A stretch of DNA of 64,000 bases from Agroathelia rolfsii (taxonomy: Eukaryota; Basidiomycota; Agaricomycetes; Amylocorticiales; Amylocorticiaceae). Each line of letters begins with the position of its first letter. Position 1 is the first letter of the stretch. The DNA lies in NCBI GenBank assembly GCA_018343915.1, contig JABRWF010000007.1, positions 930,001-994,000 of the forward strand, written 5' to 3'. The notes beneath the pieces were generated by a model. It did not search any database. It saw only the letters and a list, made by a program, of their open reading frames with translations, and had not been told where the DNA came from. The position numbers were made by a program, and so were the translations under genes. Shown here piece after piece: positions 9,661 to 20,542 of the stretch.

Positions 9661-10379
9661 GGCGACAAGACAAAATGCACTGGAAGTTGGTGTAGTAGAG
9701 AGTACTGGAATGTGATGATGGGCGTCGATCGTTGGAGGAGCAAGTCAGGATATGCGAGAGGGGAATGAGTCTTTATGAGGAGGACGACAAGAGGGTGCCA
9801 AGCCGCTGGGGAGGGACATTGCGACAGTGGCTAGGTTAAATAGAGATAGCGACTGTGCGGGACACAAGTGATCATTGATGCAAGTCGCCCTTGTGATGTC
9901 TCTCGTTCGACTATCGCCGTAACATCGGGCATAGTAGCATTTGGCGTAGTGCTGAGTGGGTCTGCTTGAATTCTGCTCCGAAGCACCCCTCACAGCTTCT
10001 TCGCAGCGTGGTATCCGTCTTCCATAGCACACTGCACACGCACCTGATCAACCCGACGATCAGGCCTGGTGTGGAGATAATCCTTGTTTTTCTGTGGCTG
10101 ATACAGCGCTAAACAATTGGCCCAAGCGGGGCAATGGCCAGAGAGGGTCCCTTACTGCGGAGGATTTCATTGGCAGCAGTGTCGGCCAATTGCCCTTGGC
10201 TCTCTCCTTTGGCCACTCCGGATCCTTAGCTCATCACTTTCACGTCAGCATCATCCGCCCCGGAAGCAATCACCCTCATCATTGTCGTCATCGCACCACG
10301 CTCTAGCCGCCCGTCCAACGAAAGCTTTTGACGCAACACATTCGCTGCCAAAATACATCTCTCTATCTCTGCCGACAAT
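9661..10379. other. Divergent intergenic region
   Basis: Lies between the starts of a minus-strand and a plus-strand gene, so it should contain both promoters. A minus-strand open frame at 9745-10032 (95 codons) has no recognisable motif and biased composition, so I do not call it. Confidence 0.4.
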
Positions 10380-11268
10380 ATGCCCGAAGAATTCGAATTG
10401 AAAGAAATCACTCGTAGTGCCGACGCAGACCCTCAGAAAGCCTTTGTGGAAGCGCAGGATGCTGCGTCCCAGATGCACTGGGCCTGGACAGCCGCTACCA
10501 TGTCAGACCAGCTTCTCATCCCCATTATACCCTTTTGGCACTTTATGTCTGAGACTTGGTGCTCAGATCGTCCATACTAGCTTCTGTGCTCATCCTCTTC
10601 CCCCGCTTCCTCCTACTAGCCTCGGACGTCGAGGGCCAGCGAGGCGGGTCGCAACTGACCCCCCTCGAGTCGTTCCTCGCGCTCCACTTTGGGCTACACC
10701 TGTTGGCAGTGTCAATGTCCCTCCTTCTGAATGTATGATAATACTCTTCAATCACTATGCCAACTGCTCCTAATGTTACCCTGCTTTTGTAGATCCCTTC
10801 AGGGTCACCCATCACACGGCCAGATGACTCCTCGCCTATGCACCCTCTCTTAGGCCCCCTGTCTATCTCCAACTGTCTCTCTGCATTCATTTCCTACAAC
10901 ACCCAAAACGTAGGCCCTCTGTCTACCCTGGTAACTCTTGGCTCCGGAGCAATAGGCCTCTGGGGACTTTGGGAGGTATACGTGTATTGCTTGTGCGCAG
11001 GAAAAAGAATCTCACGTGATCCTATTCAATTCCCCTCCTACAGATGGCGTTTGCAGGCACCGGCCGCATCTCGCGCAAAACAGGCGCAGACAAGCATACG
11101 TCAGTGTTTATTTTCCTACTTCTAAACACCAAAGCTTAGGAGCAAGCTGACGTTCTTGTTATTTTTTTTTCCCCATGAATATTCAGATCTGCATTCCTGT
11201 TTAAGAACAAGAACGCTGCTTCTGTGCAGAAGAAGAAGTGGAAGCAAGAACACGGATCGGGGCTCTAG
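10380..11268 (+). CDS. Conserved fungal multi-pass membrane protein, function unknown
   Basis: Five exons join in phase: 10380-10501, 10567-10732, 10793-10975, 11044-11099 and 11187-11268, giving about 202 residues. The protein starts with an acidic soluble stretch (DPQKAFVEAQDAASQMHW), then hydrophobic helices (ILASVLILFPRFLLLAS; FLALHFGLHLLAVSMSLLLN; VTLGSGAIGLWGLWE). It ends in a basic tail (ISRKTGADKHTSAFLFKNK and VQKKKWKQEHG) that looks cytosolic and like an ER/organelle membrane protein terminus. The well-behaved introns (57-87 bp) and highly structured tail argue for a real, conserved gene. I remember similar fungal hypothetical proteins but cannot name a function. Confidence 0.7.
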
Positions 11269-11654
11269 CTCGGGGATGAGAAGTGGATGCATATTTAGGT
11301 CGAGCATTCTTTTTATTGCTTCGCTACCGGCCTTGTACAATTATCACTTGCAAACAATTCAATTTCAATTGCCTTATTTCGTGATAGTTTGACTCACATG
11401 CTTCGATTTCCACTATTCCATCACGTCATTGACCCACTCATCCTACTTGTGTCAAGGAAAGGTGATGAACCTGATTAGACATGATCGGGATTACATGGGG
11501 TAAGCAGGTCAAGAGCTTTGCACGCACTCCACTGCCTGATAATCACCAGGTGTAGTAATGGAGCTTACTCCCCACCAACGTAGCCACCATTGGGCGGACT
11601 CTGGCCGTTCGTTGTGCTCACTTGGACACGGCACCGGCCACCAGCCCTGAATAG
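11269..11654. other. Spacer
   Basis: No gene recognised. The minus-strand frame at 11509-11781 overlaps the decayed seven-TM gene on the other strand and has no motif. Confidence 0.4.
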
Positions 11655-12861
11655 TTGCTACTACTAAAAAACACATGGGCTTGCCCGATGGTGGCTTTTG
11701 ATCTACATGACAGCGATGTTCTTGCTCGAGGGTATCACCAATGCTACCAACTTGCGCATCATTGAGATGTTCTTTATCCAAGATTTCATTGGTCCAGGTA
11801 GTTCAATTTCTTACGAACCTCCTTACGTCATAAATGTGATCTCTATGGCTGTTGGTTTCATCAACATGTGACTATCAGATGGACTTATGGTCTGTACATT
11901 GCCCAGGTTATAAATGTTAAAAACTAATATTTCATACATTTGACACCATCGAGCTTCATCGCTTCTTGATATTTCATGGCATGAATATCTACTTGTTTGT
12001 TATGCCTGGACTGATGTTCCTTGTTACCATCGGTGAGCAATCCCATAATACTACCCTTCGCTTACCGAAGTTTGTTCCTAACGTTGTGCTACAAGCCACG
12101 AGCTATCTACTTTTATTCCAGCTAGCCCATCCTTCCTTCCTTCAGAAGTCCGCAGAGCATTTTGGTGTTAAAATGTTGAAAGGGGGTCGATCGCAGCCAA
12201 CAGCAGACAACACGAAATAAAATTTCCGTTTGTCGTAGTACGTGGTGGTGCGCAGTCGAGCGGATAGAGATGCATCAGCCAGATAAAATACAATCTAATA
12301 TTATCCGCTGCATCAAATGCACGGATTGCAACTCCAACGTTTGGGTTCATAGCATGGTCTATTTCCATTGGATTAAACTTATACACAGCTGCTATTTGCG
12401 GAAGGCTCCTCTTGCACAAACAACGGGCCGCCTCGGCTTTACCCAAGAGTCACTTGCAACCATATTTATCCCTAGCGACGATCATCATCATCATCGAGAG
12501 CACAGCTTTATATACGTTCTCGACCACTTTCTTCCTTGTAGCTTACATTGTCGGAAATAGCGCAAGTAAGCAGGCGATAGGGATTTGGGGACCAACGCAA
12601 GCAGTTGCACCTTTGCTCATAATTCATCGAGTAGCTACGGGTGAAGCATCCTCGCGGAATACTGAGATAAGAATGGCTAGGACAGCAGAGGTGACAGAGG
12701 CTTCCGTTCACAGCGAAATACGATTCGCAGAATTAGCGATCAGCAAAGACCGTTCTGACACTGCCGTCTTAAGCCTTGAGCCATCTAATGGTCCGACTTC
12801 TGCTGAAACTCAAGACTTGAAGGAATTTGCTAGCAAGGAGGACATAGACACTTTACCATAG
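11655..12861 (+). pseudogene. Decayed basidiomycete seven-TM membrane protein gene
   Basis: Pieces of a common basidiomycete integral-membrane family appear in order. First are a helix with MFLLEGITNATNLR (about 11707-11750) and PPYVINVISMAVGFINM, ending in an in-frame TGA at 11869-11871 where the family usually has Trp. Then come LSDGLM, LHRFLIFHGMNIYLFVMPGL (from 11954), SFLQKSAEHFG (about 12134-12165), FIAWSISIGLN...AAICGRLLLHKQR (about 12346-12420) and a last exon with IIIIESTALYTFSTTFFLVA and VAPLLIIHRVATG to the TAA at 12859-12861. Besides the TGA, splice phases near 12033/12122 do not join cleanly and the first one or two helices are missing upstream. I therefore call a pseudogene, though the 3' exon remains open for over 140 codons. 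Confidence 0.6.
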
Positions 12862-13195
12862 CGGGTGGACTATGTCATGTCATTGTAGGTTCAAGTTTCC
12901 AGGAAATATGGCCCATCTTGGTCTAAAAGCTCTGTTTATGTGTCTGCTCACATGAAAGCTCTGTGTAATCACTGAGTACATATGTATGTCCGTTCACAAT
13001 CCTGGTCGATACTTCTATTTATTAAACACAAAGGCGCACTAGCTTCGCCCATGCATTCTCAAATATCAATCAGAATGAATTATACAATATTAGATCCCAA
13101 ATAGCACATGGTTGTTAAACAGGACAGTAGGTAAGACTGAGAACAGAATAATGCAATATGCCGAATAAAAGGTACAGATTCACGATCGACGTGGT
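12862..13195. other. Convergent 3' spacer
   Basis: Lies between the 3' ends of the seven-TM relic (+) and SPT6 (-). AT-rich; nothing else seen. Confidence 0.4.
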
Positions 13196-16100
13196 TTATG
13201 ACCAACCACTAGCACCGGGGTTTGGACCCCATCCGCCTCCAGGAATCATGGCAGATCGCGAAGGCATACCAGGAGGGACATCACCTGGTGGTTGATGTCG
13301 TGGCGTAAACCCTGACGGTGTCTGATATCCGTAAGGAGTCGATACCGGCGGAGGCATGCCATAAGCTGACGGCGGAGGTGGCGGCATACCACCGTACGGT
13401 CGTGGTGTAATTCCTCCAGCGTATGGGTTAGGCGTTCGTGCAGGTGGACGAACAGACATGTGGCCGGGTGTGACGTGTCCTGGCGTACGAGCTGGTGTAC
13501 GACCACCATGAGCAGGCGTGCGACCTCCTCCAACATATGGAGTCTTTCCTCCAGCACCCAAATTTTTGGATTCGTGCAAATGACTATAAAATCAAGATCT
13601 TGAGACAAATAGACCACATGGCCTCAAAAGAGAATATCACTTACCGAACTTTGAAAGCATCGCATAGTTCCGGCACACCAACAGCTGGCGCATCAAATAG
13701 ATAGTAGGCTTCAGGTGCAACGCGGACGGGCTAATCGCTACTCTCAGTCAAATGCTCCAAAAAGCACAATGAAATCGTTCATACCCATGTTTGGACAGTA
13801 GAATTTTTATTTGCCAGGAAGCAAAGCAAGAAGTGGCCCGGTTTATTACGATTCAGCGTGAATCCGTACATACTCTTTGCGGGATGAGCAGCCACATAGT
13901 TCTTCAAGAATAGATCTATAATATCATTTGAGCACATCCACGGCCATAACTTGAAATCACAAGTACTCACGTAGGTCGTCGGGATTACCAGGCTTAAACC
14001 GCTCATGATTCATGAGATCTTCCACCCGACGAGCACATGCTTGAACGTGCGTTACAATGAGTTCGTCCAAGTCCGAGTATCTATGCTTCTCATCAATGAT
14101 GAGTTGGCCGCCCACAGTCTGACCCGTAGGATCAGCATTTGGTTCGTACACATCTGCAAGGAGTTAGTTTCCCGCATTGACAAATGCGAGTAAAATAAAG
14201 CACGCTCACCAATGTGCTGATACAGCTTATCCTCGACTTTCCAAGTGACTGCTAAATGATCGGGTCCTTTTGATGATGGGCGAATTACCACCTCCCCTCT
14301 CGGCAATTTTTCCAAAAACGCCTCCGCCTGAGTGCTGTTGAAATCATGGAAGTTGGGGTGCTTGATGATACGGCGTTTGCGGTCCACCTCGGCCCTCTTC
14401 TTGCGAGCTTGCATATCGACGGCCTTTTCGTAGCGCGTCTGATCCCAGTGCTCATCTTTGGGAACCCGACGATATACGCTATCACCGGCAGAAATGTCGC
14501 TTGGCCGTGCCGACAACTCCACGAAGAACTGGTCGTTGTTCAAATCGAGCTTGACATCAATAACCACACCAGGGATAGTTTGACCCTTCTTAACATCCTC
14601 ACGACGATCGGCATCAGAGAGGTATTGCGAGTTGATAACACCTTCGATCCCAGAGTCAAGACGCACGGAGGTATAGTTTGCACTCGTCCGTATAACCTGT
14701 ACCGAGATGATAACTCCACGATGAAGAGTACGTGGTGTTTCTCCACTGAGCATCGTCATGACTTCCGTAGCAGTGAGCATAGAGAAGGCGCCGCGTTGTT
14801 CTCCGAACGGACGCAAGAGCTCCTCGCGAATGACCTTTAGAGTATGCCGCTTGCGCTCCTGATTCGTTTCATACATGTTGACAGCGAAGTCATCCAAATT
14901 GAGTTCGTTGAGCTTTCTCTCATTATCAGGATCCTTCATGATGAGAGTCACGACGTGCGAAGGGTGTTCGCCTTGGATATCTTCTTCGTCAAGTTCGAGA
15001 GCATCTGTAGCCATCTTCTGAGCCAACTCATAATCTTCTGGATGAATACGCGTATCGTCCAGAGGATCCTGGACAGTATCATCATTGGCGCGACTCTTGC
15101 TGGCTAGCCGTGACTCCGGATCATTACTAATGCGGAGGAAACCTGCCGCGTTATAGAAAATGTGCATTGTCAAGATCTCATCCTTGACGAATTGTTGGCG
15201 ATTGAGTAGATTGCCCCCCTGTGGTCGGTGTTAGTTCTAAATTCAATCGTGATTACACCTTCCTTACCATTGCGGCGATCTTCTTAACCAGGAGTTCGGC
15301 CTTCCTCGGTCCCAGACCACATACGAAGGGCAAAAGATGCTGGTAGTAGGAATCGGTGACAGCACGATTGATATCAACGCCAACCTTGTTAACGATGTCC
15401 ACCAACGTCCTTTCCAGAGCGAAAAGCAGCTTTTCCTGGGGAATCTGAAACAAAGGTTAGTGTTACGACAACATGCAGGTGAGCTGTGTAAATACCAGGT
15501 GCTGAACATCAACATCCAAGGAGATGGCCGTAATGTCTGATGAAAGCGCGGTGTATTCATTTAGGGGACTCTGAGTATATCGCGCAAGACCAACACAGTA
15601 TTTGGCAATGGGAGACAAAGCGGTAAACTCGTCAGCCGCACGCTTGCTATGTTGATATAGACGTGCAGTCTCGTCTGCGACATAAATCACAGGGATATCA
15701 AAAGACGTGTCCTGGTTTGACATGTTCTCCAGTTGTTTGTTTTTACGCGAAGGGTCGATAACGTCCTTCAACTGGGTGGAAAGTTTGGCCGTAGCCATGG
15801 TAAACCCTGCGACGGCAATGACATCCGGTCTGCGACGATTGAGTAGCTCGGTGAATTCGGAGATATTTTCGGAATCAACAAGGTTGTCAATCTTGGTATG
15901 TTCACGAAGTCGTCCCATCTCATCCACGAAGACCATGGTGATGGCATCGGTTTTGGGATTGCCCTTGCCCCATGATACAGCGAGGACGCTTGGAACCTGA
16001 CCGATCTGTGTATCCTCACGAGCGTAAGGTGCACAGTCTATGCGCTATTGCAGATAATCAGCAAGAATCACGAAAGGAAATAAGTGTAAAACTCACATCA

Positions 16101-18531
16101 CGAAGGATATCACCAAGTCTCAACGCCTGGAAATCTTCAACCTGATCTCGTAACCATTCTCTGACCCATTTAGAGCCAGTTGGTAGCAAGTGCTGCTCGA
16201 GAGCTTCCTGAACGACCAGCGCACGCTGTTGATTCCACGCCTGAGCTGTTTCGCTGAAGCTGTCAGAAGCAAATGCCTCCGTTAACCGCCGCTCGAATTT
16301 AGCTTTGGCTTCATGATCCAGCTGTATTTGTACCGTAACGAGATGCTCAGATTCGGCAGCCAGAATGTGCAAAAATTGTGCGGATTCCAGCATGTTTTGC
16401 ACGTTTTTGTTTAGCAGATACTTGAAATTCTATGAGAAAAAAAAGCCATTTGAGTGAAATTTAGGCATGATATCGAAATGATTTTGCTCACGAAATAAGG
16501 GTGGTGCTCATCTATCTTGACAGTGCCTTTGTCGGTTGGAATGACAGTTACCAAAGCTTCTTCTTTGAAGATAGCACGAATATCCCGTCTCAAAAGAGGA
16601 TCTTTGCCTAACTCTGTAGCGAGAATCATCCGCGCCTGAGTTAGTAAATCATCTGCCGAGTGCGCTTTTGTAGGGTCAGGGTCCGCAAAGGTTTCCGCAA
16701 ATGCCGCAGGATTCAATTCCTGGTCGTCGATGAAGTGAACCTGGCGGGAGGCAATAAAGTTGAGGACAATGTCGTGGGTCTTGATACCAAATCCCTGTTT
16801 GGAGTTGAGTTGTATGTCTTATGAGTTTGAAGACAACTTACTTCGGCCAGTTTGGAGACAATTGTTTTTTTGACGACTTCATATGCAGAAATGCGACTCG
16901 GCATCTTCCGTTTGCGCTCCGCATCGGGCTCTTCTACATCATCATGAAAACGTATCCCTGGGCCGTCGCGTTTCTTGTGCTTATACTTCATCGTAAGCCA
17001 TTCTGTAGCATCCGCAACAACCTCCACGCTGTCAATCTTGGGCTGGATCTCGAGGACAAAGTAATCGTCAGAAATGGCCAGGCGTTCATAGGATGCTAGG
17101 AGAGCTCTGCGGCGCTCGAGCAGCGATCGGTACTTTTGGCCCAGGACATAGACACGCCATAGATCGGTGAGCGTGAGGAGTTCAACTTTCTTGCGAATAT
17201 CTTGAACGTCAAAATAAGAGATGAGGTCGCGCTTGTGTTGCCATATACAAGGGGCTTCCAGCTCTTGCAAAAACATTAATCTAATAGCCTCCTTGACAGC
17301 ATCCACAAGGTCGGAACGGTACAGCGAATGTGAGCCACTTTCGTAGAAGAAGTCACGGTACTTGGTGTCAGATATCCGGGGTGATATCCATTCTGCGGCA
17401 TCGTCGAGGTCGGATTCTTCCAGAGGTTGATGCAATAATAAAGTAAAATTCCGAGACAAAGTAGAAGTAGCGAGTTGCATGCGTTCTGGCGTATCCTGGG
17501 CACGAATGAGATCATCATCCTCGGTCAAATGGCGGGCACGAATTTCGGTAGGTTCGAATACCTGCGTTATAATGATCAACTAAAGGGCGTAGAAAGGAGA
17601 AGAAATTAACATACATCCTGATATTTCATCTCAGGCTTGACCTCCTCTTCTGGTTCTATTTCGTCGTCACCGGCAAGGGCCCAGTCGTAGTCCCTCCCGT
17701 CTCCAAAAATATCCAGGATTTCATTCCATGCACTGATGGTCAAGTAAGATATAAAGAAGACGGGAAACCAGATACATTAGAACTTACTTTTCATCCATCC
17801 CAATTAAATCTGGCCGTTGACCTAAAAGTCGTCGCCTAGCCGTCTCAGCTTTTCTTCGTTCTCTCCTCCTCTGCTCCTTCTCTTGCTCGTCCATCTGCCC
17901 TGTTCCCTCTCCGTCTTCGTCATCACCGTAGTCAATGAAATCGTGCATGTCGTCCAGGTCCCCATCATCGTCATCCTGACCATCATCAAATATGCGTTGG
18001 ATATCCTGGGCGGGTGGAAGCTCTAAGTCGTCGTTGTCTAGATCCTCGTCTGAGGATTCAATTGCGTTCCTCCGTCTGGACGTGGTCGGGGGAGAATCGT
18101 CGCGTCCACGACGAAGACGAGTCAAGCGAGGTTTTTTGAACGAGCCGCCGGTATTCTCCTCCAGCAAATCGAGGTCATCTTCTTCAAGCGCCTCACGTTC
18201 TCTCTCTAATAGCCATGACAACTTAGCAATAATGACATTGCATGATACGAGGAAGAAACCCACGACGGCGATGATGCCTCTTTCGTCGTTTCCGTCGTCG
18301 CTCGGCCTCCGCGTCCTCCTCTTCCTCTTCCTCCTCCTCTTCGTCGACGATGAAGCCGTCCCTTATTCTCTGCTCCTCCTCCGCATCCTCCTCCTCCTCC
18401 TCGGAGCTGTCATCCGAGACAGGATTGATTTCATCACCCTCACCCTCTTCCTCCTGCTCTCCGGTCATGGGGTCGTCTTCATTGACGTCGGATGCGGTGT
18501 CCATAGGGTCTGCAGGCGGTGGAGATGACAT
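13196..18531 (-). CDS. SPT6: Transcription elongation factor Spt6
   Basis: Histone chaperone and elongation factor that travels with RNA polymerase II. The protein begins at 18531 with a long acidic N-terminus (Glu/Asp runs, about 18290-18480), followed by the [27 protein letters not shown] region. Next are the helix-turn-helix and YqgF-like core ([30 protein letters not shown]), the helix-hairpin-helix segment ([20 protein letters not shown]), an S1 RNA-binding domain ([20 protein letters not shown]) and the tandem SH2 region ([35 protein letters not shown]). The C-terminal tail is Thr-Pro/Gly-rich ([20 protein letters not shown]) and ends at 13196. Many short introns. An in-frame ATG at 18594 is possible, but 18531 starts at the usual acidic leader. 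It is head to head with the next gene, 187 bp apart. Confidence 0.93.
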
Positions 18532-18718
18532 AGCTGAAAGTTGACCAAGAGTAGAGAAGCAGGCGTGAGCAAGGCTATTGCAAGGTGTCTGCAACCATGG
18601 TCGGACTCTGAAATCTAGGTGGCGCTATAACGGTGGCGGTGGCGTGGACCTTCCAGTGCGCATTGAAGAAAAGTCCAGACGTCACACACCACTTCAGTTC
18701 AAGTCAATCCTCATCGCT
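18532..18718. promoter_or_regulatory. Putative bidirectional promoter SPT6 / AIM34-like
   Basis: Only 187 bp separate the two divergent start codons. The role is inferred from the arrangement; no specific factor site is claimed. Confidence 0.5.
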
Positions 18719-19666
18719 ATGTCTGTCTCTCGCTTTGCCCTGCAGCTATCCAGAAGCGTCCCTAGACGCAGTTTTGTTTCTTCTGTTCTTCTCACTCGGA
18801 CATGGGAAAATGAGACTGTAGCAACTCTCAGACAAGAGGCAAAACAACGTGGTCTTGATGCGTGCGTCCCTTGGAGCCATGAGCCGTCAACAGCTATTCA
18901 AGGTTTTATCTTCTAGCAAAGGCAATAAAGCAACTCTCATTACCCGCATCCGTGCCTTTGAAAGCGCAAAAGAGCCCATTCCTCCGCCTGCAGCGACGAG
19001 GCAAGCGTCTACAATACAAGAACCCTATGAGGGTGCAGTTGTGCCCGGCATTCCACCTGAAAACCAGCCGGATGCATCGTTGAAATACTCGTATAAGCCA
19101 CCTCGTCTTCCAGAACAACCCGATGAGGTAGAACCATCGGTGCAAATTGTAAGTTTCAAATGGGATTTAACCATATTGGAGTCTGAATTGCGTTTATCTA
19201 GCCGTTTGTTCCCGATTTCTGGGATTCTTCTAAGGCGAAAAAGGGAGAGACAGAAGCCGCGTTGGCTGATCCATTAGCTCCAGCAGACAGTGACGCCTCC
19301 CTCCCAAAGATCATCGTGGTTGGCGGATCCGCAACGCACCATGGTGGTGGACCATCTCATAACCTTTCCAATGATCATGAAGCATTGTCACACATCACTC
19401 AGCATCAGGATTCGTCTTCATCGAAAGACACAGGGAAGGGTAGCATTTTCCAAGACATTGCTGAGGATCTTGGGTTGCCTACATCTGCCGAGAAGAGCGT
19501 TCGCGAGTTACAGCAGGCAGTGGCTGATTCGTTGCCTGATTCTTTCGTCAGTGGAGCCCAAAAAGCTCACAGCAGGAAACTCGATGGAGCAGAAGTGCGC
19601 GGCGTTTGGTTGCTATTTGGCTTGCTTACTGGCTCGTGGTTTGCCGGCAGTATATTCAGCAGTTGA
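18719..19666 (+). CDS. Mitochondrial SAP-domain protein, AIM34-like
   Basis: Three exons (18719-18861, 18917-19148, 19202-19666) join in phase. The N-terminus is a basic, hydroxylated, mitochondrial-type presequence (SRFALQLSRSVPRRSFVSS). A SAP motif follows across the first splice junction (TVATLRQEAKQRGLDA then KGNKATLITRIRAFE), the fold that binds nucleic acid in other proteins. The middle is low-complexity and Ser/His-rich. A C-terminal hydrophobic stretch (GVWLLFGLLTGSWFAGSIF) is a likely single membrane anchor. SAP domain, presequence and a TM helix match yeast Aim34, a poorly understood mitochondrial protein. The homology is inferred from architecture rather than close sequence similarity. 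Confidence 0.7.
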
Positions 19667-19919
19667 TAGATGTATAGCCGCTTTTCTTATTCTTATAGTA
19701 TCGGCCTTAGTACACTCTTAATTGATAGAACAGCTCTCAGCATAGATATTCAAGGCTGGTGTTCGCATACGCAAAAGATTGGCCTTGGAAGAAACTATTC
19801 ACAAAGCATACTACATTTCAGCGCTTCATCCTTTATGTGCAAGCCTTTTATGATTTCGGTGTGTTGGCATGGTCTCAGTAATGGATAATGATAATGTTTA
19901 TTAATCCTAAGCCCTATAT
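19667..19919. other. Spacer between AIM34-like gene and tRNA
   Basis: AT-rich, no gene motif. Confidence 0.4.
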
Positions 19920-19991
19920 TCCGATATGGTGTAACGGCTAACATTGCCGCCTTTCACGCGGCAGCTCGGGGTTCGATTCCCCGTATCGGAG
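19920..19991 (+). tRNA. tRNA-Glu (anticodon TTC)
   Basis: A complete cloverleaf is visible. The acceptor arms TCCGATA and TATCGGA pair over 7 bp, the D-arm region is TGGTGTAACGGCTAACA, and the anticodon loop CTTTCAC (anticodon TTC) sits on a GCCGC/GCGGC stem. The T-arm is CGGGG-TTCGATT-CCCCG. No intron. The gene is preceded by an AT-rich stretch, and a short T-run (TTTTTT at about 19997-20003) just downstream fits RNA polymerase III termination. Confidence 0.95.
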
Positions 19992-20542
19992 ATGAGGTTT
20001 TTTCGCTGGTAGAGTACTGCGATTTCCTTGCGTTTCCTTTTACCCTACTGCAACTGGGAGTATTCCCAAGACTCATGTGTTTGAGCCTCACACGAACCTC
20101 GTGCACGGGTGTGCATAAATGCATCCCCCTCGGTGGATAGTCACTCTCCCAAAATATTTATTACTCAAGGCAGTATAGACACAGGTCAATCAAGCGGAGG
20201 TACAGTACTGGCGCGACCGGTCCTCTTCACCCTCTCTCTCTGTGTGTGGGGGGTGGGGGGTTAGTTAAATCCCCTTACTAATATCTCAAATGCTCCACAA
20301 AAAATATCGATTACTGCCAATGTAATATTGAAGGATCTTTATTAAGTGTGACGTATTATGTGACGATGACGATCACATGACTGTGACATTTCGCGTCGGC
20401 ACTCAGGCTGCAACTCGCATGTCTCACAGCTTGTTGGATACTTGGCTGATATCTTTATATGCATCTGCATCACTAAAACACTTTCACTGACATTTATATC
20501 TGCTTGAGAATAATCCCAATCCATCATACAAAGCAATAAAAC
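19992..20542. other. Spacer
   Basis: Contains the Pol III-like T-run just after the tRNA and a short CT/GT/G-rich low-complexity stretch at about 20229-20262. No gene seen. Confidence 0.4.

Noticed and set aside
9745..10032. 95-codon minus-strand frame
   Set aside because: No motif, irregular composition, and it lies in a divergent promoter region.
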